A DNA stretch of 64,000 bases, taken from the IMG/VR virus record IMGVR_UViG_3300037359_000101, positions 1 through 64,000 of that record, one strand, 5' to 3'. The notes below the pieces were generated by a model, which was not told where the DNA came from, searched no databases, and saw only the letters and a list, made by a program, of their open reading frames with translations. Shown in pieces: positions 22,130 to 30,319 of this stretch (position 1 is the first letter of the stretch; each line of letters begins with the position of its first letter). The DNA is from a virus. The position numbers were made by a program, and so were the translations under genes.

Positions 22130-24265
22130 ATGGCCGACTTATCTCAAACGCCTCTGAACAGCATGACCGGGACGGGCTATCCCCAGAACTACCTGGGATC
22201 GGTGATTCAGAGCCCGAAGCTCAGCACTTCAGGTAAGCCGACACAGCGCAGCATTCGAGACATCGGAATGGCTCGGGACGTAGTAAAGACGGTTATCATG
22301 GCGGGCAGGAATCGGTCCATCGTCAATTCTCGAATTCTCGCCAAGTATAACGCGGAGCGGCCCTACGACGCTTACAAACTGGAAGCGGAGGGGCTTGGGT
22401 GGCGAAGTAATTTCACGACGAAGCCCCTGCCGTCGATGATCGAGAAAGTGGCACCGCGCTTTGTCTCCGTGGTGGACGGGCTGAAGTATTTCACGAACGC
22501 CACGCTAAGCAACAAGTGGCAGGACAGCCAGGGAAAGACGGACAAGTTCCGGGCGGAGATTACGAAGACGATCCGCGCTCGTAAGGGGTGGCGCACGTTG
22601 ATCGAGGACATCGCTTTCGACGACGCGCTCTTCGGCCACACCATTGTCGCTTGGCTCGACGAGTTTTCTTGGTTTCCGAAGCACTTCAAGCAGGATGAGT
22701 CCTTCGTTGCGGACGGGACCAAATCAGACCCGCGCTGGGGGCAGATCGTGGTCTTGAAGGAAGTTTACCTTCCGCACGAGTTGTTCGCTCAGATCAGCCC
22801 GGACCCGGACGCGGCTAAGGACGCCGGCTGGGACCTGGGGGAAACCCGGGGGGCCATCAACCGGGCCTCTCCAATTCAAATTCGAGACCGGCTGAACGTG
22901 GGCGGCACCCTGGAGACGTGGTATCAGAATGCTCTTCGGGAGTTGACCATCGGAGCGTCTTATATGGCGGGGAACAGCGTAGTGGTTGTTTACACGCTCT
23001 TGGCGCGCGAAGTGACCGGCAAGGTTTCCCACTACCGCATGGCGGGGCCGGAGATGTCAAACATTTTCTCCCGGGAGGATCGGTTCCCGAGCATGGAGGA
23101 TTGCGTCACTTTCTACACCTTCCAAAAGGGCAACGGCACGCTGCACGGATCGAAAGGCGTAGGCCGGGATATTTACGAACTGGCCGGCATGATTGATCGG
23201 ACCCGCAACGAAGTGGTGGACCGGCTGATTATGTCTGGCAAGACTATGATCCAGGGGGATGTTCGGCGCATTCACACGTTCAAGATGTCGGTCATTGGCA
23301 ATACAGTGATTGTGCCTACCGGCTGGAACGTCTTGGAACAGAAGATGGACGGAAACGTGGAAGGTTTCCTGAAGCTGGACGCTTACTTCAAGCAGCTTGT
23401 CAACGAGCTTATCGGATCGACTTCGACGCCGCAGCCGGGAACCGGGGGCGAGGACATGCGGTCTCCGGCGGCTTGGAACCTCCTCGCGCAGCGGGAAGAG
23501 GAAAGCCGGGACGTTCGCATCACCCGATTCCTCGCACAGTTCACGGATATGGTGCAGGCGATGCAGAAGCGCCTTTGTGATCCCGACACGATGGAGTCTG
23601 ACGCGAAGGCGATGCAGGAAGAGCTTTTGAAGGCCATGACTCGGGAGGAATTGGACGAACTGGCCAAGCAGCCGGTGGCGGGAACGGTCAGCGATTTAAC
23701 CCCGTTGCAGCGCCAGTTGGTTGTGTCTATTGCCCAGGAGAAGAAGGGCAACCCGCTGTATAACCAGCGGCAGCTTGAGCAGGAGGACGTATCCGCTCGA
23801 ATGAATTCGGATTTTGCGGGCCGCGTGCTTCTCCCGGACAATGACCCCACGGAACAAGCGGAGCAGACGCGGGAACAGCTTTTGGAAATCACGCTCTTGG
23901 CGCACGGCGAGGCGGTTCCGGTGAGCCCGCGCGACAACCACTTGATCCACCTGCAAGTGCTCATGCCAGCGGCGGAACAGGCGGCAGGGCAGATGATGCA
24001 GGGCCAGTTTGGAACCGACACCTTGGAAACAATGGTGGCGCACATCAACGAGCACTATACCCAGGCCCGTCAACAGGGAGTGAAGCCGGAAGCATTGGCA
24101 GAAGTGGCCGCGTTTCTTGCAAAGGCCGGCCCGGAAATTGCCAAGCTCAAACAGATCGACCAGCAAGCGGCGTTGTTTTCGCAACAGCACAGCCAACTCG
24201 CAGCCGGTGGTGGCGCTCCCCCTGTGGGTGCGGCGACAGGTCCGCAACCGCCACCGCAGCAGTGA
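22130..24265 (+). CDS. portal protein
   Basis: 711 residues, the size of podovirus portals, which form the dodecameric ring at the capsid vertex. It follows terL by two genes and precedes a putative scaffold. Portal-like stretches include IVNSRILAKYNAERPYDAY, DDALFGHTIVAWLDEFSW, a central stem-like region (GVGRDIYELAGMIDRTRNEV) and a C-terminal helical, Gln-rich barrel-like tail (QQAALFSQQHSQLAAGG). The family is assigned from gene order, length and overall pattern, since no short catalytic motif exists. Confidence 0.78.
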   Translation: MADLSQTPLNSMTGTGYPQNYLGSVIQSPKLSTSGKPTQRSIRDIGMARDVVKTVIMAGRNRSIVNSRILAKYNAERPYDAYKLEAEGLGWRSNFTTKPLPSMIEKVAPRFVSVVDGLKYFTNATLSNKWQDSQGKTDKFRAEITKTIRARKGWRTLIEDIAFDDALFGHTIVAWLDEFSWFPKHFKQDESFVADGTKSDPRWGQIVVLKEVYLPHELFAQISPDPDAAKDAGWDLGETRGAINRASPIQIRDRLNVGGTLETWYQNALRELTIGASYMAGNSVVVVYTLLAREVTGKVSHYRMAGPEMSNIFSREDRFPSMEDCVTFYTFQKGNGTLHGSKGVGRDIYELAGMIDRTRNEVVDRLIMSGKTMIQGDVRRIHTFKMSVIGNTVIVPTGWNVLEQKMDGNVEGFLKLDAYFKQLVNELIGSTSTPQPGTGGEDMRSPAAWNLLAQREEESRDVRITRFLAQFTDMVQAMQKRLCDPDTMESDAKAMQEELLKAMTREELDELAKQPVAGTVSDLTPLQRQLVVSIAQEKKGNPLYNQRQLEQEDVSARMNSDFAGRVLLPDNDPTEQAEQTREQLLEITLLAHGEAVPVSPRDNHLIHLQVLMPAAEQAAGQMMQGQFGTDTLETMVAHINEHYTQARQQGVKPEALAEVAAFLAKAGPEIAKLKQIDQQAALFSQQHSQLAAGGGAPPVGAATGPQPPPQQ

Positions 24266-24293
24266 GTCTCCCCTCCCGTGAAAAAACACCCCT

Positions 24294-24626
24294 ATGGAAA
24301 TACTCGCAAACGAATCCGACTGGCTGCACACTGATGCGGAGAATTGGGCGGCTTTTCTTGGCACCGAAACGGGCAAGCGGCTGATTCCCGAGTTGGTAAA
24401 AGGCTTCCCCGCCCTGCTGGAGGGCGGCGACATAAACGCCATCCTTATCCGCAGCGGCGAAGTCCGGGCGGCCCAGAAACTCGTGGAGTCCCTGGTTCTT
24501 CTCGCGCATCCCTCCGCCCCCGCGCCCAAGGGGGCTTCGGAATACCCCCCGCTAGAGGATGACGCGGCCTGGAATGACGGGCAGAAGATAGCGGCCCCCG
24601 AAACGGAAACGGAAACCAAGACCTAG
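24294..24626 (+). CDS. hypothetical protein (110 aa)
   Basis: N-terminal helical domain (LHTDAENWAAFLGTETGKRL, then AQKLVESLVLLAHPS) and a disordered acidic C-terminus (EDDAAWNDGQKIAAPETETE). Placed between portal and scaffold, where phages often have small head-assembly factors. No family recognised. Confidence 0.6.
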   Translation: MEILANESDWLHTDAENWAAFLGTETGKRLIPELVKGFPALLEGGDINAILIRSGEVRAAQKLVESLVLLAHPSAPAPKGASEYPPLEDDAAWNDGQKIAAPETETETKT

Positions 24627-24630
24627 ATTT

Positions 24631-25953
24631 ATGGCAAACGAAATAGTCCCCGAAGTTAAGCCGGCGGCCCCTGCGGCTTACCCGGCAGCGCACAACGCCC
24701 AAATCGCCCAGCAGGTGAAGTCCCAGGATATAATGGGACAGTCAACTGCTACGGGGGAGTTTGGAGAAGCCACTGACGCGCTGGATAAGCTGGCCGCCCA
24801 GGTGAAGCCAGCCGAGGCGGTTCCCGCGCCAAAGCCGGACGTAGCGCCAGCGGCGAAACCGGCAGCACCCGCCCCCGACGCGGCTGAGATCGCCCAGGCG
24901 GCGGAAAATGAGAAACACCTGAAGCGGGCCGGAGAGCTTTTCAAGGATTCCCCCGCCCTCCCGCCCAACGCCAGCCCCAAATCGGCGGAGGCATTTTCTT
25001 CGATCAAGATACGCGCGGCTCAAGAGATCAGTGCGCGGGATCAGAAGATCGAGGAGATGGTCAAGCAAATCGAAGACGCGAAGAAGCCGGCCCCGGAACA
25101 GCTTCAGAGGGAGAAGGAGCTTGAGGAGCACCGGCAGTGGCGGCTTAAGATGGACGTGGACTTCGACCCGAAGTTCAAGGAGTTCGACAAGTCCATCGGC
25201 CAGCAGCGCGAGTTTATTTACGCGCAACTTGCCAAGTCCCCGGCAGTCACCCCCGAGGTTATCGAGCAGATCAAAAAGATCGGCGGCCCGGACAAGGTGA
25301 ATTTGTCCAAGCTTTTCGAGGCGATTAAGGACCCGACCCTTCAGCGGCTGGTGGAGTCCAAAGTGGCCGACATCGAGATGGCGAAGTATAACAAGGAGCA
25401 GGCGGTCACGGCGGCCAAAGGAAATCTGTCAAAGTATTTGGAAGAGCGCCAGCAGCAGCTTGCCCAGGAGACTTCGGCGGCCCGGCACACCACGGTTTCC
25501 AGCTTGGAAGGGATGCTGGGAAAGCTCGACTGGTTCTCCGAGAGGAAACTGGAGGCTTCGGCAGATGAGACCGCCAAGAAAGAAGCGGAGGAGCATAACA
25601 AGTTCTTGACGGACCTCAAAGGGCAACTGAGCGCGGCGGTTCAGGACGAGACCCCGGAAATGCGCGCGATCCTGCTTACGGGAATGGCACAGCTTTTCCA
25701 CCTTCAGCGGCGAGTGCCCGCGCTCGAAGCTCGGGCCGCCGCAGCCGAGAAGGAACTGGGAGAGGTCAAGGTCAAATGGGACGCGGTCCGCAACTCCAGC
25801 CGGTCGCGGCTGCAAGAATCGCAGGCCCCGGCGGGGGGAATTCCCGCGCAGAAGACCGGGACGAACTTCAACGAGCGCGCTTCAGACGCTCTCGACAACA
25901 TCGCGCGGCAGGTGATGGAGCAGCGGTCGCAACAGGCTTCCGGTAACGCATGA
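24631..25953 (+). CDS. putative scaffolding protein (440 aa)
   Basis: Long, highly charged and helical. An Ala/Pro/Lys-rich N-terminus leads into coiled-coil segments (AENEKHLKRAGELFKDS, KIEEMVKQIEDAKKPAPEQL, ELGEVKVKWDAVRNSSRSR). No enzyme motifs or signal peptide. Position after the portal and before the capsid gene, plus composition, match scaffold proteins that direct prohead assembly. The five sugar genes separate it from the capsid gene, which is unusual. Confidence 0.62.
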   Translation: MANEIVPEVKPAAPAAYPAAHNAQIAQQVKSQDIMGQSTATGEFGEATDALDKLAAQVKPAEAVPAPKPDVAPAAKPAAPAPDAAEIAQAAENEKHLKRAGELFKDSPALPPNASPKSAEAFSSIKIRAAQEISARDQKIEEMVKQIEDAKKPAPEQLQREKELEEHRQWRLKMDVDFDPKFKEFDKSIGQQREFIYAQLAKSPAVTPEVIEQIKKIGGPDKVNLSKLFEAIKDPTLQRLVESKVADIEMAKYNKEQAVTAAKGNLSKYLEERQQQLAQETSAARHTTVSSLEGMLGKLDWFSERKLEASADETAKKEAEEHNKFLTDLKGQLSAAVQDETPEMRAILLTGMAQLFHLQRRVPALEARAAAAEKELGEVKVKWDAVRNSSRSRLQESQAPAGGIPAQKTGTNFNERASDALDNIARQVMEQRSQQASGNA

Positions 25954-26870
25954 ACCTCGCCCAGTCAGATTCAACGTCAGGGGTTGCTCCAGTGGGAGTG
26001 GCCCCGGCGGAGTCTGTGGTGGTCTATCATAAGAAGGTGATGGTCGTCCTTCCGTGGTGGAAGCAGGTGTCGCCGATCACGGCGTTCTGCGTGGCGCAGT
26101 TGATCGACCGCAGGCGAACGTCGTCAATGTTGAATTTCGGGGATGCGTTCATAGCGCACTCCCGCAACTCGTGCGTTGACGTTTTTCTGCAAACCGAATG
26201 CGAATGGTTCTTGACTATCGACGATGACATGGTCGTTCCCTTCGGAAACGCAACGTGGTTTAGGGCGCATACGCGGTTTGACGACTTCCCGGAACAGTTT
26301 CTCTCGCTCAACGCGCTGGACCGGTTGATGAGCCACAAGAAATCGCTGGTGGGGGCGCTGTATTTTGGACGGCACCACCACGGGCCTCCGGTGTATAACG
26401 AGGCGGGATCAAGCCCGCAGGAAGCGGCGTTCGCGCGCAAGGCCCCACACGATTTGGTCAAGCCGACGCGATGGGTGGGCACGGGCTGTATGCTCGTGCA
26501 TCGGAAGGTGTTCGAGGACATTGAGAAGAAATTTCCACGGTTGTCGCGGGGACCAGACCGCAAGGGCGGGAATTGGTTCACGTCCACCGAGGCAAGCTTG
26601 CTTAGCGACGTGCAGGGCCTTCGGGACCGGCTGCAATCGGGACCACTGACGGTTGACAAGGCGTATCAGGCGATGGCAGGGCTTGAAGAGACGCTGGCCC
26701 GGTCCCAGGCGGAGAATTCTCTGGGCTATGGGGAAGACGTGAGCTTCTGTCTGCGCGCGGCGGCGGCGGGGCATCAGCCCCATGTGGATTTGGGGCTGGT
26801 GTGCGGTCATTTGGGGCACTTTTGCTACGGTCCGCGCAGCACCCAGCAAGCCGCGCTCCAGCATGGCTAA
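25950..26870 (+). CDS. GT-A type glycosyltransferase-like protein (306 aa)
   Basis: Contains VMVVLPWWKQVSPITAFCVA, then NSCVDVFLQTECEWFLTIDDDMVVP, whose DDD/DxD triad after a buried strand is the metal/nucleotide-sugar site of GT-A enzymes. Later GTGCMLVHRKVFEDI and GEDVSFCLRAAAAGH (ED..) complete the usual GT2-like order. It would transfer a sugar from an NDP-sugar to a virion or host target. ATGA overlap with the scaffold gene; first gene of the sugar cassette. Confidence 0.7.
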   Translation: MNLAQSDSTSGVAPVGVAPAESVVVYHKKVMVVLPWWKQVSPITAFCVAQLIDRRRTSSMLNFGDAFIAHSRNSCVDVFLQTECEWFLTIDDDMVVPFGNATWFRAHTRFDDFPEQFLSLNALDRLMSHKKSLVGALYFGRHHHGPPVYNEAGSSPQEAAFARKAPHDLVKPTRWVGTGCMLVHRKVFEDIEKKFPRLSRGPDRKGGNWFTSTEASLLSDVQGLRDRLQSGPLTVDKAYQAMAGLEETLARSQAENSLGYGEDVSFCLRAAAAGHQPHVDLGLVCGHLGHFCYGPRSTQQAALQHG

Positions 26871-27603
26871 CCAAATCTTAATTGCGCTTCAGTTTTGGGA
26901 GGGGGATAAGGCCCGGGCGATGGAACTGGCTCGGTTTTTGGCGGACTTGGAACCGGTCAAGCAACAACAGGCCGATTTTTTGTTCGCGGCGCGTTTTGAT
27001 TGCGACCCGGACCCGGCGACCGTGGCCTATGTCTCTCGAAAGTTCAATGTTTACACGCTGAAGAGCAAGCGTCAAGCGATAGGTTGGCCTGATGGGTGCA
27101 ATGAGTTGTGGTTTTCGGTGATGGAGTGGGTTCAGTCGTTAGTGTTTTACAAGAAAATCCCCCAATACAAGGCCATTTTTACTTGCGAGGCTGACGGCGC
27201 GCCGATTATTCAGGATTGGGTCAACTGGTTGTCTCTGGAGTGGGACCGGGTGAACCGACCGAAGCCGGTTTGCATGGCCGGCGCTCTCATTCCGCCCATA
27301 CCCGGATGCACGGATCGTTGGCACATCAACGGAAACGCGCTGATGTCTGGAAACCCGAAGTTTTTGTATTGGATCGCCCGGAGAATCGGGGGATCGCGCC
27401 CGGGTTGTGGCTGGGACTACTGCCTTGCAGGGGATTTCCAGCGAATCGGGTGGGCCGATGTTCCCGGGATAAAGAGCATTTACAACACCCCCACCTTCAC
27501 GCCCGAGCAGTATGTGGAGATGATAAAAAATCAGTGGGTCTGGATTCACGGCGTCAAGGACACTTCTCTCATACGCATGGGAAGGGAGAAATTCAGAGTA
27601 TGA
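26863..27603 (+). CDS. glycosyltransferase-like protein (246 aa)
   Basis: Begins MANQILIALQFWEGDKARAM. Mid-region KAIFTCEADGAPIIQDWV carries an acidic DxD-like site (EAD), followed by GALIPPIPGCTDRWHINGNA and CGWDYCLAGDFQRIGWAD. The layout fits a small GT-A-fold transferase, though the family is not certain. It overlaps the previous gene by 8 bp and the next by an ATGA junction, so it is expressed with the fucose pathway. Confidence 0.55.
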   Translation: MANQILIALQFWEGDKARAMELARFLADLEPVKQQQADFLFAARFDCDPDPATVAYVSRKFNVYTLKSKRQAIGWPDGCNELWFSVMEWVQSLVFYKKIPQYKAIFTCEADGAPIIQDWVNWLSLEWDRVNRPKPVCMAGALIPPIPGCTDRWHINGNALMSGNPKFLYWIARRIGGSRPGCGWDYCLAGDFQRIGWADVPGIKSIYNTPTFTPEQYVEMIKNQWVWIHGVKDTSLIRMGREKFRV

Positions 27604-28529
27604 ACCGAGATTCTCGCATTTTTGTGGCCGGGCACCGGGGATTGGTGGGCAGTGCGCTTTGCCGGGTCCTAAAGGCTCAGGGGTTCACGGGGGTTATCAC
27701 AGTTTCCCACTCCGATGCGGACTTGGAGGACCCGGTCGCCACCGCTTGGCTGTTTTCCTCATACCAACCCGAGTATGTTTTTTTAAGTGCGGCGAAAGTG
27801 GGGGGCATCGTAGCGAATTCGACGACGCCGGTTGAATTCATGGCGCAGAACCTGCGAATTCAGTTGAACGTCCTCGAAAGTGCTTATCGGCAGGGCGTCA
27901 AGAAGCTGTTGTTCCTCGGGAGCGCGTGCGCGTATCCGAAACTTGCTGAGAATCCGATAAAGGAGAGCGCGCTGTTGACCGGGGCTCTGGAGCCGTCCAA
28001 CGAGTGCTACGCGCTGGCGAAGATCGCCGGAATCCGGCTGTGTGAAGCCTACCGGCGGCAGTATGGATGCGATTTCATCAGCGTGATGCCGACTAACCTC
28101 TACGGCATCGGCGATAATTACGACCCGGAGAATTCCCACGTCCTCCCAGGCATGATTCGCCGGCTGGACCAGTGTGTTCGGAATCGGGCAGACGTGGCCG
28201 TCATGTGGGGCTCTGGAAAGCCCGTCCGGGAATTCCTTTTCTCCGACGATCTCGCGCGCGCGTGCGTTCTGCTGATGCAGGAGTATCGCGGGGTAGGGTT
28301 GGTGAATGCGGGCTCGGGGGATTGGATCAAGCTCTCTGATCTTGCTACCCTGGCCGCTCAAGTGATCGGCTTTCGGGGCCGAATCGAGTGGGATGCAGGC
28401 CGGCCAGATGGGACTCCGATACGATACCTGGACAACTCGATCCTGCTCGACTTGGGGTGGCGGCCCGAGGTGGACTTGGCTGAGGGAATACGAATCGCAC
28501 ACGAAGACTTCAAATGCAGAAAGCGCTAA
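27600..28529 (+). CDS. fcl: GDP-L-fucose synthase
   Basis: 309 residues of the short-chain dehydrogenase (SDR) family. GHRGLVGSALC (about 9-19) is the NADPH-binding GxxGxxG. The GSACAYPK motif and YALAKIAGIRL (Tyr-x3-Lys) form the catalytic site, followed by PTNLYGIGDNYDPENSHVLP, a hallmark of this enzyme. It converts GDP-4-keto-6-deoxy-mannose to GDP-L-fucose by 3,5-epimerisation and reduction. Length is close to E. coli Fcl (about 320). Overlaps gmd by 16 bp. Confidence 0.9.
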   Translation: MNRDSRIFVAGHRGLVGSALCRVLKAQGFTGVITVSHSDADLEDPVATAWLFSSYQPEYVFLSAAKVGGIVANSTTPVEFMAQNLRIQLNVLESAYRQGVKKLLFLGSACAYPKLAENPIKESALLTGALEPSNECYALAKIAGIRLCEAYRRQYGCDFISVMPTNLYGIGDNYDPENSHVLPGMIRRLDQCVRNRADVAVMWGSGKPVREFLFSDDLARACVLLMQEYRGVGLVNAGSGDWIKLSDLATLAAQVIGFRGRIEWDAGRPDGTPIRYLDNSILLDLGWRPEVDLAEGIRIAHEDFKCRKR

Positions 28530-29458
28530 TACTCGGAATCACAGGCCAAGACGGCGCGTATCTTTCCAAGCTCTTGCTTGAGAAAGGATACGAGGTTCAC
28601 GGAATGGTGCGCCGGTCGAGCGTGGACAATACGCCCCGCCTACGCGACATCATGGACCAGATAGACCTCCACTACGGGGACCTCTCTGACAGCGCCTCTA
28701 TCATGGGAATACTGGACGCGTGCGCCCCCGATGAAGTCTATAACTTGGCGGCTATGAGTGACGTGGGGGTGAGTTTCAAGACCCCCATTTACTCGGCGGA
28801 CGTTACCGGCACGGGGACGATTCGTGTTCTGGAGGCGGTCCGGGCGGTGTGCGGGGTCAACACGAGGTTTTATCAGGCGTCGTCCAGCGAGATGTTCGGA
28901 AGCTCGCCGCCCCCGCAGAGCGAGGCTGCCTCTTTCCATCCGCGCAGTCCCTACGGGTGCGCCAAGGTCTTTTCGTTTCACGCGGTTGTGAATTATCGCG
29001 AGGCATACGGTATGCACGCCAGCAACGGGGTGCTCTTCAACCACGAGTCCCCCCTTCGGGGCACTAACTTTGTGACGCGGAAGATTGCGAAAGCTGTGGC
29101 CCGCATTACGATGGGGCTACAGAAGGAGCTTCGCTTGGGTAATCTCGAAGCCCGACGAGATTGGGGATTCGCGGGCGATTACGTGGAGGCGATGTGGCGC
29201 ATGTTGCAGCAGCGCTCGCCGGGAGATTATGTGGTGGCGACGGGCGAGGCGCATTCAGTCCGGGAATTTGTGGAAGAGGCGTTTACACACGTCAACCTAG
29301 ACTATCGCAATTTCGTCAAGACGGACCCGAGTTTGTTCAGGCCCTCGGAGGTTGAGTATTTGCTGGGGGACTCCAGCAAGGCGAAGCGAGTGCTGGGCTG
29401 GGAACCGAAAGTCAAGTTTCAAGAGTTGGTGAAAATGATGGTTGACGCAGAACTATGA
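28514..29458 (+). CDS. gmd: GDP-mannose 4,6-dehydratase
   Basis: 314 residues. GITGQDGAYLSKLLLEKGY is the cofactor-binding motif at the N-terminus, with the family signature RRSSVDNTPRL. SSSEMFGSSPPPQSE and SPYGCAKVF (Tyr-x3-Lys) give the active site, and FNHESPLRGTNFVTRKI is the family's substrate-loop sequence. It makes GDP-4-keto-6-deoxy-mannose from GDP-mannose, the substrate of the fcl product. Slightly shorter than bacterial Gmd (about 345-370). GDP-mannose itself must come from the host, as no manC is seen. Confidence 0.92.
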   Translation: MQKALILGITGQDGAYLSKLLLEKGYEVHGMVRRSSVDNTPRLRDIMDQIDLHYGDLSDSASIMGILDACAPDEVYNLAAMSDVGVSFKTPIYSADVTGTGTIRVLEAVRAVCGVNTRFYQASSSEMFGSSPPPQSEAASFHPRSPYGCAKVFSFHAVVNYREAYGMHASNGVLFNHESPLRGTNFVTRKIAKAVARITMGLQKELRLGNLEARRDWGFAGDYVEAMWRMLQQRSPGDYVVATGEAHSVREFVEEAFTHVNLDYRNFVKTDPSLFRPSEVEYLLGDSSKAKRVLGWEPKVKFQELVKMMVDAEL

Positions 29459-30168
29459 ATGAGGACACGAGAATCGCGGTCTGCTGCTATGCCGGCGACC
29501 AGCATCAAATAATCAAGACGCTGGGGGTTTATTTGCACCACCAACGCCCCGTTGTGATTCTCTCTCCCGAGGATTCCCCGGCGATCATCAACTATCCCGG
29601 CATTGAGAACCGAACCGGAGGAAAGCGGTGCTACATTGGTCAGGACTCGCTCGACCGGCAGCGCCGGCACCTGGAGATTCTGCTGGAGTTTCCCGAGAAG
29701 TATTTTTTGATCCACGACGCAGACTCGATGTGCTTGGAGCCGAAGATTCCCGCCTACCTGTATGAGGAGCCCGACCACGTCTGGTCCAACATTGTCAACG
29801 ACGGCATCCCGGAGCATCAGGCCGCCTATCCGCCGGGGTTTCCGCACTTAGCTTTTCAGCCACCCTACTTTTTGTCGCGGGCGACAATCGAGAAGCTGCT
29901 GTCCGTGGCTGGCGAGATCAGGGCCAACCCGGTTCTTCCCTTCATAGATCATTACATGATCCAGCTTGCACTGAAATTCGGCGCATCGTATCGGAGTTTC
30001 CGGGACGGGGTGAGTTGTCCTATTTCTTGGGACCCCCCGTCAAAAGCGGTGGCGCTGAATGGCGTGCGGACGGAGGGCCTCATTTTCATCCACTCGGTAA
30101 AACGGAAAGAAGACCTCGACGACCTGTTGGCGGCGCGCGCAGATTATTTGCGGCAGCACCCCGGTTGA
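29455..30168 (+). CDS. glycosyltransferase-like protein (237 aa)
   Basis: Starts at an ATG overlapping gmd (ATGA). IAVCCYAGDQHQIIKTLGVY begins the nucleotide-sugar domain, YFLIHDADSMCLEP is the DxD site, and HVWSNIVNDGIPEHQ / QPPYFLSRATIEKLL follow. Probable acceptor site: PFIDHYMIQLALKF. It may attach fucose made by the two upstream enzymes. Exact specificity cannot be read. Confidence 0.65.
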   Translation: MNEDTRIAVCCYAGDQHQIIKTLGVYLHHQRPVVILSPEDSPAIINYPGIENRTGGKRCYIGQDSLDRQRRHLEILLEFPEKYFLIHDADSMCLEPKIPAYLYEEPDHVWSNIVNDGIPEHQAAYPPGFPHLAFQPPYFLSRATIEKLLSVAGEIRANPVLPFIDHYMIQLALKFGASYRSFRDGVSCPISWDPPSKAVALNGVRTEGLIFIHSVKRKEDLDDLLAARADYLRQHPG

Positions 30169-30193
30169 CGGTTTCTCCAGGGAGTGCGACTGT
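30165..30193 (+). promoter_or_regulatory. GACTRT-class promoter before the capsid gene
   Basis: TTGACG (30165-30170, overlapping the previous stop), 17 bp, GACTGT (30188-30193). Unlike the others, the real gene start (ATG 30320) lies 126 bp further, so this promoter would give a long structured leader for the major capsid gene. A GTG follows after 4 bp, but its frame overlaps the capsid gene and has poor coding character. Confidence 0.6.
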
Positions 30194-30212
30194 TTTAGTG
30201 GCGACTATTGCC

Positions 30213-30297
30213 TCTCCCCGTCGCCGGGAGAACGGCCTTAAAGTGTGCGCTCGATGGCCAGGAGCGAGAGACAAACCTGAGTGCGGGCTAATCCCGC
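30213..30297 (+). other. structured 5' leader of the capsid mRNA
   Basis: Three consecutive perfect stems: TCTCCC-(7)-GGGAGA (30213-30231), CGCTC-(9)-GAGCG (30248-30266), GCGGG-CTAAT-CCCGC (30283-30297), then an A-rich stretch and ATG 30320. Three hairpins between a promoter and the most strongly expressed gene suggest a stabilising or regulatory leader RNA. No known riboswitch is recognised. Confidence 0.45.
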
Positions 30298-30319
30298 CAA
30301 GTCAAAAAAGACACACTAT

